Source of the DNA: Pleodorina starrii
Taxonomy: Eukaryota; Chlorophyta; Chlorophyceae; Chlamydomonadales; Volvocaceae
Direction of reading: 5' to 3'
NCBI GenBank assembly: GCA_030267565.1
Contig: BRXU01000023.1
Coordinates: forward strand, 1,835,001-1,899,000
DNA: 64,000 bases
The notes beneath the pieces were generated by a model, which ran no database searches, was not told where the DNA came from, and saw only the letters and a program-made list of their open reading frames with translations. Shown here in pieces: positions 1-12,768 of the stretch (position 1 is its first letter; each line of letters starts with the position of its first letter). The translations under genes and the position numbers were made by a program.

Positions 1-247
1 AGCGTGTCTCCTCCGCGGACCAGCACAGCTGTTGGCGCCTTGGGAACGGGAGGAAGCAAGCAGACCCGGCCCTTCCAACTGGTGCAATGGCCGCCAAAGG
101 CTTTATTTGGAACCTTCCCTTCCACTCAGCTTTCCTGCTGCGGTTCTTGCAGCTTCTTGCAGCTTCTTGCGGACCTTTTAATGTGTTCATCACTCCATCC
201 ATCCATCCAACCCGACCTATGTGTTGTCACTCCATTCATACAAACAG
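1..247. other. Intron-like sequence upstream of the first supported exon
   Basis: No coding exon can be defended here. The stretch is pyrimidine-rich towards its right end and finishes with an AG acceptor (ACAAACAG) immediately before an open frame, so it reads as the end of an intron. A short direct repeat (TTGCAGCTTC, three imperfect copies) lies around 145-175. Confidence 0.5.
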
Positions 248-3200
248 GGCGTGGCCGGTGTCAGCTCCAGCGGCCGCATCATCGCCACGGTGCACCCGGA
301 CACGTCCTTTCAGGGCAGCGGCGCCAACGTGTTCGCGGCACTGGGCATGGAGACCGCCACCGCAGGGGCCCGCGAGCAGAGCCAGCGGCGGGCGGGCTCA
401 CCCTCGCACCGGCGCCACGTGCGTGTCAGCAATCCGGGGGACAGCGGGAACAGTGAAGAAGAAGGAGAAGAAAAGGAGGAGGAGGAACAGGAGGAGGAGG
501 AGGATGGAGTCCCCAACGGAGACGGCGGCATATCTCCGACGGCTAGAGCTGGGCCTGATGATGCTGCTGGTGCTGTTGGTGGTGCTGTTGGTGCTGTTGG
601 TGCTGCTGATGCTGCCGCCACCACGGCGGCAGCACAGCTGCCGCTGCCATCGACACCACAGCCGCCGCAGCCAGACACAAAGGACGAGGGGAAACAGCCG
701 CAGGAGGACAGCGAGGGTGTGGACACGGCCGCTGTCGGCGGGGCGGATGCGTCTGCTGCTGGCGGCAGTGGTGCTGCCGCCGAGGGAAGACAGCTTCTGA
801 ACATGGGAGAGCGCAGCAAGCGGGTGCGGGTCGGCATTGAGGGACGGCAGCAGACGGATGGCACCGCCGGCGGTGAAGGTACCGGCGGTGGTGAGGGTGG
901 CGCTGGCGGCAGCAGTGATGCCGCCGCTGCAGGAGCAAGTGGCAACATGGATGCTGGCACCGGTGCTGATGCCTCTGCCACCGCTCCCCCAACCATTGAT
1001 TCGGCCGCTGGTGGTACGGCTGGTGCCGCCTCTGCTACTGCTACTTGGGCTACTGATGCTGCTGCTGGTGGCGGCGGCGACGGTGGCCGCGCTGCGGCGC
1101 AGCCTGCGCAATATGGTGCGTGACGTAATAACATACAGCAGTGGTGACGGTTTGGGATTGGAGTGTTGAGGCGGGAGAGGGCATCAGAGGACCTTCAAGG
1201 GCAAGTGTATGTTTGCACGGCTGACTGGCATGCGGCATCGCCAGATCGATCCAGGTAGGAGGCAAGTGATAGAGGCACTGGTCAGCAGTGGGCCAATCGC
1301 TGGTGGGCAGGCAGGCAGGCAGGTGTGGACATATTGGTAAGCGGGGAAGGACGGCTGCTTCACATGAAGAGCTAGGTTGGGATGGGTGCCAAGCCAAGCC
1401 ATACTTGGGCCCTGCTCCCTTTGGTCGTCACCCCCTCCTGCGCCCTCTGACCCGCCCACTGGTATGCACGAGTTCTGTTGTACATTACCACCCCGTTCCA
1501 ATACTCTCGCTGGTTACTCCCCCCTACAGCCACTTGCACGCCCACTCACCCCCTCCCACCCGCATCCATCCACCCACCCATCACCCGCAGGTGAGATCGC
1601 AGCGAGTGAGCCGCTCACTCGCACCTCCCACGCCGGGAGCGCCCGAGTCAGCAGCGGTGGAGGGTCCACAGCGGAGGGCGCCGGGGCCCGGGCCGGGGCC
1701 GGGGCCGCCGCCGACGGCAGCACACAAGGCGGCGGACCGCAGGCGCACCGGGGCAGCCTGGGTGGTGGTAGCGCCGCTCTCGGGCGGTACCGCCAGCAGG
1801 CCAGCGTGAGCCTCGACTTCAGCGCACACGGTGGCAGCAGGCTGCGCCGTAACGCCAGCAGCATGGGCGCCACCGTGGGGGGCACCACCATGAGGACGCG
1901 TTTCAGTGTGGATGACGAGGCGGTCGCTGCAGACAGCAGTGTGCGGGAGGGCAGCACAGTGGGGGAGGGCGACTACGGCCGGGCTCGTTACAGCATGGAC
2001 ACGGACAACAGCATGCGCGGCCGCCGGAAGAGCAGCAGCTTGATGGGGGAGCACGGGCTGGACGAGCACCGGCACATCCACAGGGTGTGTGCGTGTGTGT
2101 GTGGGGGGGGGGATGCGGTGGAGGTGGGCTCAGTGGGGTTTTGGGGCGATGGAAATGGTCCATGTCTGGTAGGAGTACGGGCACCACAACCCCAACCACG
2201 TGCAACCAACATCCAGCCATCTTCCCACCGTCCCACCCCAACACGCCACAGCCGCCACGCACCCTGCCTCTCGCCTTCCGTGCTTGGTCGTCGTCCCGCT
2301 CCACACACCCCACCCCACTCACCCCGCCCCACTCCCCCGCCCCACTCCCCCCGCCCCACTCCCCCCGCCCCACTCCCCCCACCCCACTCCCCCCACCCCA
2401 CTCCCCCCGCCCCACTCCCCCCGCCCCACTCCCCCCGCCCCACTCCCTCCGCCCCACTCCCCCCGCCCCACTCCCCCCGCCCCACTCCCCCCGCCCCGCC
2501 CCGTCCCGCCCTCAGAAGGCCCACTCCCAACCGGAGTTCATTGCGTTGTGGGCCAAGTGGCTGTCTCGGGCCATGACGGCGGCGCTCAGCCAACTGGCTG
2601 CTGCCGACGTGGCCCCTCCCGCCCCCGCGGACAGTGTGGGCTGGGATGAGTCGCTGGTGGAGGTGGAGGCGCTGAGGGACAAGCAGGGAGGGTTCAGCAG
2701 CGCCCATGCCAACCCGATTACCGCAGCCGTGACGTTTGAGGTGCGTGGGTGGGTGCAACGACGGCACCGGGGAAGGGGGGGGGGAGCAACAGCAGCAGGT
2801 GGTGGTGGTGCAAAGTGGCACAGGCCACGGCGGGGCCCGCGTGCCCCACCGCTGGCCCGGGATCAATGGATGACTCCACTGGGGACCTACCGGTATGCAG
2901 GAGTGAGTGTCTGCTGGGCGGGGCCGGCTAACTGCACCTTACCAATACCCCTACTGCTCCACGTACGTCCCCTCGAAAGCCCCCCTCCCCCACCCCACCC
3001 CACCCCACACACACCGTCTGCTTTTGTCCCACCCCGCCCCCACCCCGCTATGTACACGCCGCCTTGTCCCACAGCCCGACCGTGACCCGCTGTGGGCGTT
3101 CCTCGAGCCGTCTGCCTTCCCCGCCCGGCCGCCAGCTGGGGGCGCGGGTGGTGCTGGGATGCTTGGCTCCGCGGTGGACGTCCCTGGAGTGTCCGCCCTG

Positions 3201-6200
3201 ATCACGGCACTCAGCCCCATCACCCGCTCCCCCACCGGGGCCTCCCAGGAAGGGAAACGTGCCCGCAGCAAGAGCACCAGTCGCAGTAGCGGCAGCAGCA
3301 GTAGCGCCAGTAGCGGTAGCGGCAGCAGCGGCGGTGATGGTAATGACGAGGGCGAGGGTGAGGGTGAGGGCAACGACGGCGGCGCAGTGCAGCTGGAGGC
3401 GGCTGGTGGTGGTGGTGGTGCGGATTTGGTGCTGCCGGAAGAAACGGCGCAGCGGGGCCCCATCAGCCCGCGTGGGAAGGGGGTGTCGCCTGGGGTGGTG
3501 GAGATGCGGCAGTTGCGGGGCGGTGGGAGGGATGGTGGAGCAGGCAGCGCGGGCTATGAGGGTGATGATGGTGAGGAGGAGGAGGAGGAGGAGGAGGAGG
3601 AGGAGGAGGAGGAGGAGGAGGAGGATGAAACGGATCTGGAGATTCAGCGAAGGGCAGCTCGGGTGGAGACCAACAAGCTCAAGGCGGCGGCGGCGGAGGG
3701 GCTGGTGCTGCCTCGCAGCGCAGGTGGGTGGCGGGGCGGGGCGGGGCGGGGCCCGGGGGGCCGAAGGCTTCATCGGAGGAAAGAGAGTGGGTTTGGGATG
3801 TGTAAGGTTTTAGGTTGGGCCGTCCAACTCTCAATCTGGTGGTGGCGAGCGGTGGGCGGCCAATCGACGCCGGCGGGCTGCATGTATTGGTGTTATTCTC
3901 TCCTGGAGTGCCTTTACGCAGTTCATGGGGTGTGAGAGTATGTGTGTGTGTTTGGCATGTACGGAAATAAGAGGGGGAACACGGGGAGACATGTGCCCTA
4001 ACTTACTTACGAAGGGCGGAAAGGGCGTTTTGAAGTCATCACCCAAGTAGGCTCTGCATTTGTCTGTGGACAGGCAAGTGCAGAGTGAGACTCCACAACG
4101 CAATCTCCGCCCTACCTAGCTGCAGCACCCCGCCCTGCTTGCGTAACGACAGCGTATGCCTGTGCGATGCTCCGGGGCTGCCCTACCCGTCATCCCATCC
4201 ACACGCATGCAGGTGCTGGCGCCAGCGGGCCGGGTGGGAGCAGCGGCGGCGGCGGCGGCGGCGGTGACTTTCACGACGGCGCCAGCAGCACTGGCACCCC
4301 GGACGACGACCCCACCTCAAAGAGCACCCTGGGATCCGGCTTCTCCGATGCCGCCTCCACCGCCGATGCGGACGCACAGACCTCCGACCCGCGCCGAGCC
4401 CGCCTGCTAAAGCGCATCATGAAGGTGCGACCCGACCTGCTGAGACAACAGCCAAGCAGCTGCTGCACCCTGGGCCCCGCTTCAGCAGTATCCAACCAAC
4501 TAGCCAACCTCCCAACCGTCGACCCCAGGCCGGCCGTGGCCCAAGTGTCCCCGCCCGCCGCCCCCCTGGCCACCCTCGCAGATGATGGCGGGCCCCACAC
4601 TGGTGGATAGCTTGACAGCGGCCAGGACGAGGATGTGGCTGCTGCTGGTGACCATGCTCGTCACACACGTGGTACGGCAGCTGTTGGGAAATAATGGAGG
4701 GTGGCAGGGCCGAGCTGTTGTATGGCTGGGGTAGGTAACGTTGAGGATGTGGACGGCGGCCGGCATGTAGCTAGGGGGAGGATGGAGCCTTTCATTCTGT
4801 CCTACGTACACAGATGATCATTACTCTATCCTGCACAGATCCTCACTGTTGTACATTCATTGAGATCACCGATACGGGTCCCATATATACCCCACATACC
4901 CGATCCCGGTGCGGTTCGCCCTTCGTAACCTCCAAATACACACACGCCCCTTGCTTGCTTGCCCGTTCTTTCCTCTTACGCTTCCTCCCCGCTCTTCCAC
5001 TGCCCCACAGGCCTGCTACATCATCTTCTTCCGATTGGTGAACCAACAGTTCGATGACGTGAAGGCGGTGCACCGATTGGCGGAGGCGGCGGATAGGGCC
5101 CAGGTGGGTAGGACGGGGAGAGGGAGGGAAGGGGAGGGGTATGTGTGGTGTGTGTGTGGGGGGGGAGATATAGGGTTTGGGGGGAAGCAAGGGTGGGTGC
5201 GTTTCTACGTGCATGTGGCAGGGTCACTCCCTTCGTTCCCTGCCTCACCCATGGCCGGCCGGCTGCAGTTGGTGGTGGTCCGGTCAGCAGTGGCGGAGTT
5301 CTGTTCTCGGCCGGGCATCTCGCCCGTCAGTGTGTGCGAGGTGCCTCTGGAGGCCATCCTGGCGGACGTGCGCGTCGCTCTCTCGGACCTGGAGCAGTGC
5401 CACCTCGACACCTACATGGGCACCAGCCCCACCCCCGTGCCGCTGCCGGAGCCCCACATGCTCCGAATGTGGACCGACAACACCTGGACCTACCGGGTGG
5501 GTGGCTGGGTGGGTGGCTGGGAGGGTGGCTGGGTGGGTGGGTGGGTGGGTGGGTGGCTGGGTGGCTGGGAGGGTGGCGGGGTGGGTGGCGGGGTGGGTGG
5601 CGGTGTGGGTGGCGGTGTGGGTGGCGGGGTGGGTGGCGGGGTGGGTGGCGGTGTGGGTGGCGGTGTGAGTGGCTGGGTGGGTGGCTGGGTGGGTGGCTGG
5701 GTGGGTGGCTGGGTGGGTGGGCGGGTCAATAGGGAGGTGGTGGAGGTGTGATCAAGCAAGGCGAATGGGCTGGCCCATGGGCAACACGATGAAGCCGGGG
5801 GGTGGCGGGGGGTTTGGGTGGGTGAACGAGCTGGAGAGGTTGCAGTGGGGGGGGGCCTGTACGGCAAACGGCATTTGTTACTATCACACTCACACTGACC
5901 CCGGTGCCTACCCATGTATGTACAGTACGGCACTGCCTCTGGTTCCTCTCACACTCCTCCCTCCTACTTGCTTCCCTGCTGCCTGGCCCCTGCCTGGCCA
6001 CCTCTTCCCACCCGGCGACCAACCCAACCCCCTCCCCACACATACAGCTCTACATGGACCTGGCTGCTCCCCGCTGGTCCAACCGAACCGTGGGTCTGTT
6101 CCAGCTGGGCAACCGATTCATCGCTGCGGGCAGGGAGCTGCTGTGGTGGTCCAACCACCTCAAGGGCAACATCAGGTGCGTCAGGGTAACCCGTATGTGG

Positions 6201-9200
6201 GTGGGTAGGTGGGTGTGTGGGTGGGTGGGGGGTTGGGTGGGTAGGTGCGGGTTGCGAGCCGTGAGCCTCGAGTGGAGGCAGGTCCTCCCCGAAGGTTGCA
6301 GCGGGCAGCGAGGGAGAGGCGCGTGGTTGCAGCGCGGGTCGCTCGTTCCCTCGCACCGACCTCCTCCGCATCCCCAAGCAATCACTTCCTCCCTCTCTCT
6401 CTCTCTTCCCCCGCCCGCCCTCCCACGCACCCCCCCCGCCTCTCCCGCTGCAGCTCCCTCCGCGCCTTCCAGTTCGTGCAGGCCAACGGCCCCTGGTCCC
6501 TCTTCCACGGCTACACGAGCAGTCTGGACTACCTGTCCAGGAATGTGCTCAAACACATCGGCCAGCTGCAACTGGGTGGGTGGCTGGGTTCGGCGGGATT
6601 GCGGGGGGATGCGGATGCGGGTGCGGTGGGGATGCGGGTGTGGGGGGGATGCGGGGATGTAGGGCTGCGGGCGCATTAGGGTCTCTATCTACCGGTATCG
6701 GCGATTCATCACTTTCGGGCTAGGGGAGCCTGACCTCAGAGTCGCACCCTCTCATGGCGTCCGCACCCACAGCCCACACCGCAAACTTCACACACACACT
6801 CACACACACTCACACAAATACACACACCCGAACGATCTCCCGCCCCATCCACAGCGGTGCTGCTGCTGCTGGTGATTGAGGCGGCGGTGGTGCAGCTTGC
6901 GTGTGTGCTGGTGCAGTGGGTGTTGGTGTGGCGCATCGAGCGGGAGCGCACCGGCGACCTGCTGGTCAGCATCAGTCTGCCGGGGCCCATCCTGAGGGTG
7001 CTGGCGAACAAGCCGCTGGTCATCATGGAGGTGAGACCCGTTAGTTACCCAACCAACTACCAACTAACGAACCAATTGGTTAGGGAACCAACTACCTAAG
7101 TGGCTCGCGCGCGAGCGTGCGTGTGTATCAGCGGGGTGGGGTGGGTTACAAGTGGGGCCGCAGAGCTGGGGCGGTGCGGGGCGGAGAAGTGCGGGGTGGG
7201 GTGTTGCGACGCCTCGGTGGCAGCAGAACTTGAGGGGGCTGGGGCAGGAGGGTTCTAAACACCGGGGGGAGGGACCGAGGGCGTAGACACTGGGCAAGGG
7301 GGAGGCAGGGACGCCTGGATGTGTGTGGCAGTGTGTAGCATGGACTCATGGACACTTGTCGTCGTGCATTTGTGGGAATGGCGGGCTTGGCAGCTTTGAA
7401 AACTTTGGATGGAAGCTTTGAGGTTCTGTGGGCCGCCGCCGGGTCCGTGTGGTGTGGCGGTAGGGGCCGGTAAGGGGCTCGCTGAGCGGGGGCCGGGGTC
7501 GCTTTCCTCACTCTGCCTTCCCCGCCTTCCCCGCCTGCCGACCCGCCCACCCACCCACAGGACAGCGACGACGAGTTTGAAGACGAGGAAAAGGGGTGAG
7601 ACATGCGTGCGTCAGCTGGCGCAGCTGAACAGCGGCACAGGCAGCAGCAATTGGGGGGTTTCGTAACCAGCCAGCCGGTGCCGTCTGTGCCCTCGCGTAT
7701 TCCCTACGTACCGTGCTTGCGGGGCTTTGTTATGTGCAGTGTTGCCGCTGTATACACGGTGCATGATCTCTTCCGCGCTGCGCTGCGTTGCATTTGGAAA
7801 GGGCGTTTGCAACCATTGCAGCAATGCAGCAAGGCAACCGCATGACCCCTCCCGCCCCGCCACGCCACGCCACGCCACGCTCCGGCCCTACTCACGCGCA
7901 CACACAGGCAAGCTGACGAAGGTGACGGCGGCAGTGTGGTCGCACGACTTCGCGGCGCTGAACAGAACGACGACGACGACGACGATGGAGCGGACGCCGA
8001 CTCGCGCCCCGCCATCGCCGCCGCCGCCGCCGGCAGCGATGTCGGCACCCTCAGCGCTGTCGGCAGCCGCACCCTCAGCGCCGTCGGCAGCCGCCCCCTC
8101 AGCGCCGTCGGCAGCCGCCCCCTCAGCGCCGCCGACGTCCCCCGCTGCGGTCGCTCAGTCCGCATGGGTTCCGTGGAGACACTCAACCGACGGGCGAGCG
8201 GCGGCGGCAGCGAGGGTGGCGACGGTGCGCAACTGGCGGTGCGCTACAGCGCCGTCTCCTCCGCTCTGAGCAGTGCGGACGGCTGGCAGCAGCAGCCGTC
8301 AGTGACCGCGGCGCGCCTCCAGGAGGGAAGCCGCCGCAGCAATGCCAGCTCCGGAGGCGGCGGCGGCGGTGGCTCGCTGACTGGCCTCGAAAGCCTTCCT
8401 AGCGAGCGCGTGGCGGCGGTGGAGGAACTGTTGGGCAATAGGCCGGCCCACGGCGGCGGCGGTCACGGCGGCGGGGGGCACGGGCACGGGCACGGTGGTG
8501 ACGGCGGTTCAGCGGCGCTGAAGGGCGGTGGCCTGCATGTGCGCCGGCGGGGCTGGGGCTTCAGTGTCGGTGGCAAGGGGCTGGCCCCCAGCTGGAGCAA
8601 CGTCATCACGTTCATGGTGAGCAGCAGCGGAAGCGGAAGGGGAAGGGGACTTGAGGGAGGCGAGAGGGCGCGAGGGGGGGCGAGGGGGGGACTGCACTAC
8701 CGGCGCCAAATCCTATTGATTGCCCCTCCCGTCCATTGCCGCCTTGCCTCGCCCCTCTCACGCATGCTCCCTTCTTGTGACCTCCCCCGATGCAGTGATC
8801 CAACCCCTTACCCACTCCACTCCACCCAACCCAACCCAACCACACCTCCTTACAACACCCACGCACCCACCTCTCCCACCCGCAGGTCCCCCTGGCAGCG
8901 TGGCAGGCCGCCCTGGGCGCCGTCCTGGCCGTCTCCTACTCCCAGCTGCGCTCCATGCAGGAGCCGCTGGTCATCCTCAACATGGCCTCCCGCGTCATGT
9001 ACCGCTACACCCGGGTGCGCATGGTGGCCTTCCTGCTGGTGGCCGCGACGCAGCCGCAGCAGCGGGCAGACTGGCGGGCGGTGCTCAGCAGCGAGGTGGG
9101 CAACCTCAAGAGCGAGTACGACGCGCTGATGTACGGCGGGTACTCGAGCACGCAGATCGGCACGGTGTTCGACCACCGGTCGCCCGCCTCCACCTTTGAG

Positions 9201-11229
9201 GCGGCCACCATCGCCTCCGACTTCTTCAAGGCGCCGCACTGCTTCCGGTGGGACCAGTCCAAGTGCTACAAGCCCGACAGTCCATACTACGAGGTGGGGG
9301 GGGGCGGGGTGGGGGGGTGGGGGTGGGGTGCGGTGTGGGGTGCGGTGTGTACTCGTGTTGCTGATGCGCTGTCGGCTGTGGGTGTATGCGTGTGTGTACT
9401 GTAGAGATGATTTGGGTTGACAACCCTAAAACCCATACTCCCCACACTTCCAACTCCCGCATTCCCGCACGCTAATCCTCGAGCCTTAAAACTCCTCTCC
9501 TCCCCCTCCCCCTGAAAAAGAGGGCTAGACGCTGCAATCAGTACAGACTTTGCAATGCACTCAAAGAAACACCTTCTCCCTCCCTCCACTTGGGCGGGGC
9601 GGGGCGGGGTGCGGGGGCGTGGCGGGGCTGCAGGTGACCCACCACGGTTTGGACGTCATGATGCGGCGCATCATAACTGAGATGACGCTGCTGGTGGCGG
9701 ATGATGACGCGGATGCGACCTACAACGGCACACGATACACCACCATGTGCGTGTGTGCGTGCATGTGTGTGTGCGTGTGTGTGCGTGTGCGTGTCACTCT
9801 TACCAAGCATGTGCATGTGTGTGTGTGCGCCATGCGGCCACTCCGCATGCCATCCTGCAACATGCATATTCGTGTACACGTACGACATGGGGCGAATCGA
9901 ACGAAACGCGGCGGGCGGTCGCACCTGCTGCATGTATGTGCCGTGAGAGAACACAGCAACAGGTTTTCATGCTAGGTTGCCTCAAAAACATTCGGCGTTC
10001 GTTCCTGCCACATACCGTACTGACGCTTATGTTTTTATAGCCTAATTTTTTAGCGTCTTGAAAAGTTTGGAGAATATATTTTTAGAGCTTAATGTTTTTA
10101 GGCGGCTCAGGGGAGTTTTCGAACGAATCCTAACTTTTTAGCAAGCTTCGAAGAAGCATGTAATTTTTTAGTGAGCTTAATTACGAGCGCATTACGTCTG
10201 GTTGTGTGCTTGCTATTAAAGCAAATGGAAGCGCATCGTCGCTTTAAACTTGTTTGCGATGCCGTACAGCACAAACCCGCCCAGACACCCGAGCGCCTCC
10301 TGCACCCCTCGACACCGCACATCCACCCGCCCCACACGTCCTGTCGAGCGCGCTCTGATCTTTTTAGCGGGCTTGGAATTATCCCATAAAAAACTTTTTA
10401 AGAAACTGGAGCAATTTCCAGGAAACTCCTAATTATTTTAGGGAACCTCGCACAATTTCCGTGGACGGGTTTTATGCACCCAGATAATTATATAATTAGT
10501 AAAAACATTAGCGTCAGTACGGTACACCCATCTTCTACCGCTCGTACACACGTTTACTGTCGTACATCACGCTGTCGTACCTCCTCTTCCAGGTACATGG
10601 TGGGTACCAAGGACCTTTACGAGGGCCTTCAGAGCAGCGCCGACGTGTTCATGGACGTCATGATTGGCCGCTACGGCTCAATCCAGGATTTGCACACCAT
10701 TATGCTGATCGTAACCATCGTGGTGCTCTTCTTCTACTTCCTCTTTATCGTACGGCCGTACCTGGCCGCCTCAGCACGTGAGGCCGTACGCGTAGCCGGC
10801 ATGCTCAGCCACGTGCCCGCAGAGCTGGATGTGTTGGCACACACACGCACCGTGCTGCGCTCCTACACACGACTCTTCCGGCGCAACCACCACAACCACC
10901 ACAACCACCACAACCACAACCACCACAATCATCACAACCACCACAATCAGCACCACCACCACCACCACCACGGCGGGCGTCGGAAGTCCATCGGTGGGCT
11001 CAGTTCGCGACACAGCAGCCAGCTGCTGTCGCTGCAGGGGAGCGGGGGTGGGGGCAGCGAGGCGGCGGGGCGCTGGTCGGCGGCGGGGGTCAAGGTGATG
11101 GGACGGGGGAACAGTGGGCTCAGCACCTCGGTTACGTCGGCGGTGAGCGGCGCCGCGGGGGTTCGCGGGGGAAGCCCGCCGAGGGGGGGAAAGGGCGGCT
11201 TGGCGGCGCTCACGCGGGGCAAGGTGTGA
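248..11229 (+). CDS. Large multi-pass membrane protein, TmcB-like (3' portion; 5' end outside window)
   Basis: Supported exons: 248-1115, 1591-2084, 2516-2740, 3075-3723, 4213-4424, 4582-4671, 5011-5103, 5269-5496, 6048-6175, 6454-6575, 6855-7030, 7561-7595, 7908-8616, 8886-9293, 9634-9746 and 10593-11229. All phases agree, giving 1728 visible residues and a TGA stop. The first half is a disordered Ser/Gly/Ala/Glu linker, including a poly-Glu run near 3580. Four hydrophobic segments follow: MWLLLVTMLVTHV joined to ACYIIFFRLVN across an intron; VLLLLVIEAAVVQLACVLV; the start of exon 8886-9293 (AALGAVLAVSY); and IMLIVTIVVLFFYFLFIV. Helices 1-2 and 3-4 each enclose a soluble domain of about 130-170 residues. 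An acidic DSDDEFEDEE follows helix 2, and REAVRVAGMLSHVPAELDV follows helix 4. This order matches what I know of algal TmcB-like (tiny macrocysts B) PAS-linked proteins; the family call is by recall of architecture. The PAS part would lie upstream. The tail has a His/Asn tract and no enzyme motif. Confidence 0.65.
2300..2505. repeat. 15-bp minisatellite in an intron of the TmcB-like gene
   Basis: About 14 imperfect copies of a unit close to CCCCACTCCCCCCG(C) fill the intron between exons 2 and 3 and run up to its acceptor. The array explains the many Pro/His-rich and Gly/Trp-rich frames seen on both strands here; none of them is a gene. Confidence 0.9.
5497..5735. repeat. GGGTGGCT/GGGTGGCG minisatellite starting at a splice donor
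   Basis: The intron following the ...WTYR codons opens directly into an array of GGGTGGCTGGGTGG and GGGTGGCGGGGTGG units extending about 240 bp. The G-rich strand is the transcribed-sense strand, and the donor GTGGGT is the first unit. Long Gly/Trp/Val frames here are repeat artefacts. Confidence 0.9.
10013..10524. mobile_element. 512-bp MITE-like TIR element inside an intron
   Basis: Terminal inverted repeats lie at 10013-10037 (TACCGTACTGACGCTTATG then TTTTTA) and 10500-10524. They match over 25 bp with one mismatch. Both ends carry TA, which could be a TA target duplication. The interior has AT-rich arms with recurring TTTTTAG motifs around a GC-rich core and no coding capacity. It sits in the intron between the exons ending at 9746 and starting at 10593. 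Its TIR resembles that of the element at 14649-15069, so the two may be related non-autonomous DNA transposons. Confidence 0.7.
10869..10972 (+). repeat. CACAAC/CAC coding repeat (His/Asn tract)
   Basis: The last exon of the TmcB-like gene contains an in-frame run of CACAACCAC units giving about 30 residues of alternating His and Asn followed by seven His. It is cytoplasmic if the topology above is right. Slippage-prone coding repeats of this kind are common in volvocine proteins. Confidence 0.85.
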
Positions 11230-12294
11230 GTGACGTGGGGTGCACTCGCCAAGTCAAGTCAGTCTAATGTGGCTCCCATGCGACCTTATCGGTGAATCTG
11301 AAGGGCCGGGAAGTTGGTAAAGCAGGCAGGCAGGCAGGCAGGCAGACAGCAGGCAGGCAGGTCTTTTTTCAGCGGGGCAGGCAGGCAATGGGATCCTTCT
11401 CAGCAGTTGAGCACCCGAAGCGCTGGTAAGAGATAGAGGTGGTGCGCCACTAGGTTCGAGAGTTGTGAGGCACGTACAGCTAGTGCCGTACTTCTGGTAC
11501 TTTTCCGTTGTTCGTTCGTAAATGTTCCGAGGCATGATGAGGTCGGCGGCAGGGGGGCCACCGCCAAGTCGGTCACCCCCCGCGGCTTCCTCAAGCCTTC
11601 ATTTACGCCTATTCAGCATTCTTCATTCATCATCCACCATTCATCATTATTGATTTCCTGCTAAAAAGCATTTGCCATCCCCCGTGCGACAACAACGAAC
11701 CCTTTCTCGACTTGTGAACCGTACCCCTACGCACCGACCTCCGGCGTACACGCACGTTGTGCATGCATGTGTCCGGATTAGGTGTTGGGGGGGTGGGCAT
11801 GGCGGCGCGAGCGTCGTCTTTGCGGTCATTTATTTAATGTTGAATACTTGTTGTGAATCGTGTGGCACCGTGTGTATGTACGGCACACAATATTCGTACA
11901 TAGCAACACGTACTTCTTCGCTCACTCCCCGCTGCTGCCCGGAAGCGGCGTGGGCTCCTGCGTGGCGCGTGCCAGCCTGCTGGGCGCTTTACTTCCTAAC
12001 TAGTAAAACGATGACAAAATGCCAGGAAGGACGTTGTCTGATGTACCGTAATGTTTGATGCCGTCTTTGCGAGCGAACCTCGGAACCAGTGCTCTCATCA
12101 CTTGATGACATGGGTCTTTCTGTTGATGACTTGTTTGTGGTGGCGAGGTTAGGGGAGGGGCGAGGGAAAGCGACAAAGCAGGGTTGGAGGGGCAGCGACC
12201 CGTGCGTGCGTGCAGTATTGCATGTCTGCATCGTCTGTGCGTGTTGGCCGGTCGGTCGGTTAGTTGGTCGGTGGTCTAAGTTAGTAAGTTTCCC
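11230..12294. other. Presumed 3' UTR and intergenic DNA
   Basis: No convincing gene on either strand. It begins with the 3' flank of the TmcB-like gene, including a GGCA tetranucleotide run near 11324-11362. I found no TGTAA signal in it. The short frames have no recognisable motifs. Confidence 0.6.
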
Positions 12295-12401
12295 CAGTTT
12301 TCATGAGAAATCATCGTTCGTTACACACAAAGGGTACCTGCAAGCAATGAAAGCCGTCCTTATTCGGTAGGTAGGCCGGGTGAGGGCCGGCTACCGCGAA
12401 A
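12295..12401 (-). repeat. B2 repeat of the split-direct-repeat element
   Basis: This 107-bp sequence, starting CAGTTTTCATGAG and ending CTACCGCGAAA on the plus strand, is repeated exactly at 12597-12703. It overlaps A2 by 23 bp (GGTGAGGGCC...GCGAAA). Confidence 0.85.
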
Positions 12402-12603
12402 GCTATCGCTAAGGCCTTAATGCCCACAGCCTCGCAGCAACCACCCTATGTAGCTACAAAACCCGAAAATCACTCCTCCACGCCTTCGCGGACACCTTAA
12501 CTGGCACCATGTGCCGTACCAACGCCCTTATGAGGGCACAACTCCTCTGAGTTCACAGAAAACCTTGGTTTTCTAGCGTTGCACTCAGAAAACCTTCAGT
12601 TTT
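12379..12603 (-). repeat. A2 repeat of the split-direct-repeat element
   Basis: A 225-bp copy of the sequence at 13902-14126. The only difference I see is CTCCACGCC here versus CTACACGCC in A1. It shares CAGTTTT with the start of B1. Confidence 0.85.
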
Positions 12604-12703
12604 CATGAGAAATCATCGTTCGTTACACACAAAGGGTACCTGCAAGCAATGAAAGCCGTCCTTATTCGGTAGGTAGGCCGGGTGAGGGCCGGCTACCGCG
12701 AAA
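12597..12703 (-). repeat. B1 repeat of the split-direct-repeat element
   Basis: An exact 107-bp copy of 12295-12401. It borders the unique interior (CTTTAATAATCGAGGG on the plus strand). Confidence 0.85.
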
Positions 12704-12768
12704 CTTTAATAATCGAGGGAGGCGGGTAAAGCCAACCAACCCCCTGTCGCAGACAGGCCGACTTTCGT

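Noticed and set aside
310..1134. 274-codon minus-strand frame opposite the first exon
   Set aside because: Its Ser/Ala/Pro composition is the complement of the Gly/Ala-rich coding strand, and the plus strand has consistent splice phases.
5145..5933. Long Gly/Trp- and Pro/Thr-rich frames on both strands
   Set aside because: They are translations of the GGGTGGCT minisatellite in an intron.
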